A stretch of DNA of 64,000 bases, from contig NC_088302.1 of the NCBI RefSeq assembly GCF_032854445.1, positions 42,942,645 to 43,006,644 on the forward strand, given 5' to 3'. Origin of the DNA: Liolophura sinensis (lineage: Eukaryota; Mollusca; Polyplacophora; Chitonida; Chitonidae). Positions within the stretch are counted from its first letter, which is position 1, and the number at the start of each line of letters is the position of its first letter. Below the pieces are notes generated by a model. That model did no database searches. It was given only the letters and a program-made list of their open reading frames with translations, and was not told the origin of the DNA. Position numbers and translations under genes: made by a program. This document shows, piece by piece, positions 34,401 through 42,100 of this stretch.

Positions 34401-37400
34401 CCTCTTGTAGAACATATTTTACAGCCCTCATGTCTTAAGTCACCCACCTGATGAACACGGGCCACAGTTACAGCACAGAAAGTAATGTAAATCTCCAAAC
34501 CTTTCAACTATTAAATCACCTTATTATGAAAATGATGCTAATTGATCTGTTTGTGTCACTTAAGATGCATTCTTCATAACACTGCACAAATTATTTCTCT
34601 ACACCCCATATATCTCTCAGAATGTTTCAAAATATTGGTTGCTGATTAAGGCAGTTGAAAAGGTTGAAGAATTAGGCTAAACAACTGATATATTCACATT
34701 CTGTATTAACACTTATATCCCAAGTCACCTACCTGAGGAATCCTGGGCCACAATGGAGGTGCAGAAAGTAAACAACTCATAGAAAACATTGTAGAACACA
34801 ACCTCACCTGAAAAACAAAATTACATCAAGTCAGAACACCACAATTTTAAAGGAGAGAACTGGTGACTTTTTATAGTGATAAACACACGTTCTACAAATG
34901 AATATATATATCTGCTACATATAGGTAATAAATAACATATTAGACAAGCTAGAGTATAACGTAATCTTCCCATGACTGGCTGTGGAAAGCAATAAAACTA
35001 TTGTAGTGGTTCAACTGTTGTATTTCTCTTATGTGCTTTCGTTTCTTATGATGTCTTCTCCTCAAGTATGCAGGCACCTATGAAGTGCGACACCATCCAA
35101 TCACTTTAATCCTGTTTGATATTTAACGTGCTGAGCTAAGCTTGTTAAATGAATTAACCAATCAGGATTCTTTCCCTTGAACTCAGAGATGCTGCTACTA
35201 TTTGGATCCAATTTCATAACAGTTCCAGGGCTGTTATCCAGTATGACTTGTACATGAGATTCAAGATTCTTATACGAAATTAAAGTTCTCCAAGAACAGA
35301 TTGTCAGTGAATGGGAAGATGAATATTTATTATGATGAGGGAGGAACCAGCAGTTGACACAAGTACCAAACAATTGACTGTCATATGGGACAGAGTCCCA
35401 GTTAAGTGCCATATGAGACAGAGAGTCCCAGTTGTGTGTCATATGAGACAGAGTCCCAGTTGAGTGTCATATGAGACAGAGTCCCAGTTGAGTGTCACAT
35501 GGGACAGAAAGTCTCATGAGGCTCTTGTCTCAAATTATGGTACCAAAGTTCAGTTGATATATTCTGGTATATAGTCTCAGTGGTCCACTTTTGATATCTC
35601 AGATAATTTCTACTTGCATGACACTGGAGCTGGATTCTTAGGTTTCGTGAGACTGGAGAGTCCTAGAATTTTTGGACTGGGATAAGTCTCATGAGACTCG
35701 TCTCAAGTGATAGCACCAAAGTTCAGGTCACTTATTCTGGTATTAAGTCTCACGAAAACCTGAGAATCCAGCTCCAGTGTCATGCAAGTAGAAATTATCT
35801 GAAATATCAAAAGTGGACCACAGAGACTATATACCAGAATATATCAACTGAACTTTGATACTGGCAAATATTGATTTCTTAAATTAACCATTAAGGCCTC
35901 AGATAACGATCTTATCAAATCTTTTGTGAAAATTCATAAAACATGAATATATGCAACTTCCCTACATCAAATTTATTTTTTAAATCCTGCTTTCTTAAAT
36001 TCCACTACAGTATTAAAGTCCCAAAGAATGAGAAGATTATTCCAGGAATGATTTTAATGAAGATCATTCTGTGAAATCTATATAATGACAACAAAATAAA
36101 GGTAGGTGCGATTTTAAGACGAGCTACAAGGAGAAAACTTGCCCAGTGGTAGGCCAGTGGCATTGGCTATGCCCCTCATTTCATCAGCGTATGGTAAGGT
36201 AGACACCATCTTCTCCTACAAAATGTACACAAACTTAAATACAGCGCAGGCAGAAAAGTAGATGTGCAGGTTATGTATCTATCAACAATTCATAGTGGCT
36301 GTGAAGATTACAACTTAAACAAATGAATGTCAAATCGTCAGATGTTCCTAATGTGAATTTAAGATCATGAAGTTGCAATAGACATTTTCTTACCAATGAT
36401 ATCTTCCCAACAATAAGAAATAAGAGCTTCCGACATGTAAATACAAAAGGTTACTCACACACACTCAAAAATTTTTCACCAACATACAATGGCTGTCAGT
36501 TTTACAGGTGGAGAGATGCGATGCGCCCATGGTAACCACCAACATAAATTGGCCAGGTCCTGAGACCTTTCCCACATGAGTGATGTACAGAGATATATGT
36601 ACGGCATACTAATGAAAGACAACGCTGGTATTCAACGTAAGTTTAACCGACTGTACCAATGACCATACAAGCGCCAGCGGTAGCTTACTGTCACTGTACA
36701 CAACCCGTGAACAGTAACCATGGCGTAGGTAACCACAGCCTTAGAACAATACATGTTGCAACAGCTTCACAACACCTTACCCCGTTTGTGTCTACGAACT
36801 TGATGATTTTCTCTGTGCGGTTGCCGAAGTCACGAATGAATTGCTTGAACATGGACAAGAGGTGCCGTATCTGTGACAGAAAAACACAAAACATTGGAGG
36901 ATGAAGAACACATGGATGTCAAATAAAGGACAAAATCAAGGCATCTATTTGTAAGTACATGTAAAGTATATCCTCCACTCATATTTGTTTATTTATTTAA
37001 CTAGTGTCTTATGTTGTACTCAAGAATAATTTCACAGAAAACCTATGATCATCTGCAGGATGATACCAGACTTTCCAACGTATGACCAGATAGGAAGCCA
37101 GCATGTACTGAACATACAGAGTGATGCTTTGGTGAACTTTTTAAGTCCTCCTGCTGCACTTACATCTCCATGTTAACTACCAGGCCATGTGGGCCCTCTC
37201 CACTCATGCATGTATCAGACACAAGATACCAATAGGCCATGTGGGCCCTCTCCACTCATACATGTATCAGACACAAGATACCAATAGGCCATGTGGGCCC
37301 TCTCCACTCATGCATGTATCAGACACAAGATACCAATAGGCCATGTGGACCCTCTCCACTCATACATGTATCAGACACAAGATACCAATAGGCCATGTGG

Positions 37401-39092
37401 GCCCTCTCCACTCATGCATGTATCAGACACAAGATACCAATAGGCCATGTGGGCCCCCTCCACTCATACATGTATCAGACACAAGATACCAATAGGCCAT
37501 GTGGGCCCTCTCCACTCATGCATGTATCAGACACAAGATACCAATAGGCCATGTGGACCCTCTCCACTCACACATGTATCAGACACAAGATACCAATAGG
37601 CCATGTGGGCCCTCTCCACTCATGCATATATCAGACACAAGATACCAATAGGCCATGTGGGCCCTCTCCACTCACACATGTATCAGACACAAGATACCAA
37701 TAGGCCATGTGGGCCCTCTCCACTCATGCATGTATCAGACACAAGATACCAATAGGCCATGTGGACCCTCTCCATTCGTACATGTATAAGACAAGATTTT
37801 TAAAGTGTAAATTAGCTTAATATTAAAGCGCAAGTACATCTTCCCATTTCATGAAAGCGCTTAATTCAAAAACTGTGAGAAGTTTTTCTGCAAAAATACC
37901 ATACAAAGTTTTTACAACTGTGAATCTTTTATAACCTTCATGACTTTTCATATTTTCATCAAGATGTAAGAACTGAGTTGACTTTGCATGTACATGCATG
38001 AAGAAGTTCTTTGTTTTCATTGTGTGCCTTTTCCTTGTCTTCATTATTTGGGAAAAAAGTTATTTCAAATACTCCATTACATTAACCCTTAAAAACACAT
38101 ATCAAAGACTGTTTTTCATCTCTTGCCACATATAGAACAATATCCTGTGTCATGTGAGTCATGCACTGAAGTTAATTTTATTGTGAAGAATCACAGGCCT
38201 ATGATTTAATAAAGTTTAAAACCACAGAACTCTAAACCACAAAAATGATGGAAGCTTTGGTTATGTACATGTATTTTTGCATCTTGTACATGCATGTAAC
38301 GCAGAACACCCATTATTGTGCATAATACAAGGAGTGCATAAAGGAAGTTTTGTTCACATGCTGAAAAAGTTTTAATGCACAGGTTTAAAGGAAGTAAAAA
38401 ACAAGCCTCCTTCCTGCACATGCTGAACATGATCTTTGACCACAGCTAAAAAAATCATGCAAACAACATTACAAAAATATACAAATAGAGCTCTGTGAGT
38501 CAGCATTGTCTTTCAGACCTTCAGGGTTGGTCTGCATGTGCTAACATAAAGTCAAAAGTTTATACAGAAACGTGCCATTTTAATTCACATCAGCTGAGTC
38601 GGCATCATTTACAGGCAGCGAAATTTGGTCTGCCTGCGAAACCCAGAAATCGGTTACGTCTTTTCCGCCTCGCCTAACCGATCATTCGGTTACGCCACGT
38701 ATGTTTATCAACCCGATCGGTTACGCTAATTGTTTACGTGGTTTATGTTTCAGGCATCATTCTGGATCATTAAGAAAAGTATTCAGCTCAATGTTATGTT
38801 TGTTTTTCTTTTCTATATCTAGCAGCTCATACCGTAAGGTTGGTGAACAAAAGGAAGAGAAATTTTACACTCACACGGTGTTTCAACGTTGTGTGTTGCC
38901 TGGTTGGTACTTGACTCCTGTGGCACATTTTTACGTGAAATTCCGTTATACAGGCTTATATGTTTGCAATATGCCCAGTCCAACATTAAGTACTTCCAGT
39001 AAGTGTCATTACCATATTGGGGAGCGAGTTTGGTATCCCTGATTACTGATAATTAACGCAGTTTCCAACGCACGTGTGTGAGTCTTACCACA

Positions 39093-39129
<37 letters not shown>

Positions 39130-42100
39130 TCACTACAGGGCCGGGAGAGACGTCACAGGCCTGTGCTCTAAATCAGAATGCAGCCGGTGAGGTCCCGTAA
39201 GGGTTCCATTAATCTGTACGATAAACTCTACTAATTTGGGCTCGAGTAGCAGTTAAACTACACGTACATGAAAAGGTAACCTTGTTTTATTTACTTGCGT
39301 GATCGTGAAAAGATAAGTCAAAATAAATAATTTGAGTATTATCTCAAAGCCTGTAAAGCATATATGAATGATTACATTTCCATGTGACCAGCACAGGCAG
39401 CTGGCTGTGGCTGAAATTGATGTTTCTATTTTTAGACGCGTTGCCATACTGGCCGCGTTGTGATTATGAAAGCTGTTCAGTCCAGTTTATCTGTAGTTAC
39501 CTAATGCACACTGACTCTAAGGACGTTCTCGTTGGACAGTTGGCCTAACCGATTTTCCGGTTAGCCAAATTGAACCGCACGTAACCGTTCGCGCCAAATT
39601 TCGATGCCTGCATTTAGATCATAGTAGGATAATAAGCAAGAGGCCATAAACATTCTACGTCAATCACTTTATATTTTTACATTAGAAAGTATGTACAAAA
39701 TTTCACTTTCCATAATCTGAAAATAACAAAGTGGTCTGGATATTAAGATGTAAAACTGGGTGTATCTTGAGAAATTCTAAGCTGCTTGTGGTCTAGACTG
39801 TCTGAGCCTTTTCAAACTGCACACCACCCTACAGGTGCACTATAAATACAGGTGTGACTGCACCAGTAACAATAGGGATTATTTAAACCACAACAGGTGT
39901 ATTTATATAAGACACGCACATATACATATAAATGTACATATAAGCTTATCAAGTACAATGCATCTAAACTGGGCTAGCAAGTTTCACGTGCATGTATTAA
40001 AAGATCAGGTTTATTAAAAATTAACCCATACTTGAGCTGTTTTGTTTTCAAAAAAAAAAAAAGAGGTTGAAACAGACATCCTGTTTGAAGACTGGCTGAC
40101 TCATATGGCAGTCAGTCAGTCAGTCAGTCAGTCTGACAACCATAGCAAAATCAAGTTTCTTATCCTTTTAACGCAATTCAAACAATCTGTAAATGCAACT
40201 GCTAAATATACAGGACGTGATCACGGATGAGTGAAGGAGACCTTGGATGGGTGGAAGTGATCAAGGACGGGTGGAGACTTTGGATGGGTATTGGTGATCA
40301 TGGATAGGTGAGGAGATCATGTGCAGGGGAACAGGGATGGGTCGATACCTTGGATGGGGAAGGAAACCTTGGATGGGTGTTGGTGATCATGGATAGGTGA
40401 GGAGACCACGGATGGAGGGTGCAGGGGATCAGGGATGGGTCGATACCTTGGATGGGGAAGGAAACCTTGGATGGGTGTTGGTGATCATGGATAGGTGAGG
40501 AGACCACGGATGGAGGGTGCAGGGGATCAGGGATGGGTCGATACCTTGGATGGGGAAGGAAACCTTGGATGAGTGTTGGTGATCATGGATAGGTGAGGAG
40601 ACCACGGATGGCGGGTGCAGGGGATCAGGGATGGGTTGACACCTTGGATGGGGAAGGAAACCTTGGATCGGTGGTAGTAATCATGGATAGGTGACGAGGC
40701 CATGGATGGAGGCTGGAAGGGATCAGGGATGGGTGGAGACCTTGGATAGGTGGAGGAGCCCTTGGATGGGAGGAGAGAAAATTGGATGGGTGGAGGAGGC
40801 CATGGATGGATGGGTGGGTGTAGGAGGCCATGGATGGGTGGAGGGACCTACTGCTGGATGGATAAGAAGACAATAGATAGGTGGGGGCAATCATAGATGA
40901 TGGGTAAAGGAAATCATGAATTTGTAGTTGATATATCATGGATGGGGAGTTATGCATTTCTTTGTTTGACTGGTGTTTTACGCCATCATCAATAATATTT
41001 CACTTAATATACAATGACAGCCAGCATTATGGTGGGAGGAAACCATGCAGAGCCCCAGGGAAACCCACGATCATCTGCAAGTTGCTGCCAGACCTTCCCA
41101 CGTACACCCGAAGAGGAAGCCAGCATGAGCTGGATTTGCTCACAGCGACCTCATTGGTGAGAGGCTCCTGTATCATTGCCGCGCTGGCATGGTAACCCAA
41201 TCGCCCATAGAGGACTCTGGATGGGGAGAGAGGGCACAGAAATATGATGATGAGGGGACACATTACCTGTGGTCCTCTGTCCTTCATCACTTCAGTCCAT
41301 CTCTCTTCCCCTGGCAGGTCTAGATTAACCACATAAGTGGGGATACTCCAACTGAAACATGGCAAAGTTTACCAGAACAGCATACATGTACATTCAACAA
41401 CATCTGGACTTTAAAATATACCATATGATTACTTTATGTCCTAAATCTACATTAGAGGTATTTCATGTTGTTTACGAGGAAATAACGGTATCCTACTGTC
41501 TACAATTTCCTCTACACATATAACTACTAAACCATATGAAGACATGTTAGTGAAACATTCTTCAGAAACATATTTCAATCCGAAGCAGGATTCTCAAGCT
41601 TATAAAAAGTATCATGCTTTATTATTTTTATGAGATTTCACCAAATAACACGTAGAAAAAAATGACAATACTGCACATGTGACTGGTGTGGATCGAGGCA
41701 GATATCTTGGGAATTTTATCCAATGAAGCACTTTGCTATCAGATTGTGCAGGATGAGCTGTGACGTAGCCTTTACTCATTCGTTCCATGAAGTGACATTT
41801 GATAATGCACAACTACTGTATAAGACATTATTTTGAGATTGTTTACGATTTAGTTACGTTTTGCTGAGGGGCCATTTCGCATAGTGTTGTGGGACAGGTC
41901 TTTATCATAGTAGACCGTAGGCATACTTAGACATGCTGTTCAAATTATACAGTACAAATACATTTCTTGTCGTTCATTTTACTATCTGGTCAGCTGCTTC
42001 TAAATAACAAATATCACAGTAAAAAATTTGTTAGGGATACCGAAAGTTTGATGGGAATGAGAGGACAGGATCTCAACAGACAATGCTTAAAATTAATTAA

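Noticed and set aside
37182-37795. CRISPR-like regular array
   Set aside because: Units are contiguous near-identical repeats without unique spacers, in an animal intron.
40298-40957. Minus-strand His/Pro/Ser-rich frames
   Set aside because: A by-product of the ~98-bp minisatellite; the frame does not continue outside it.
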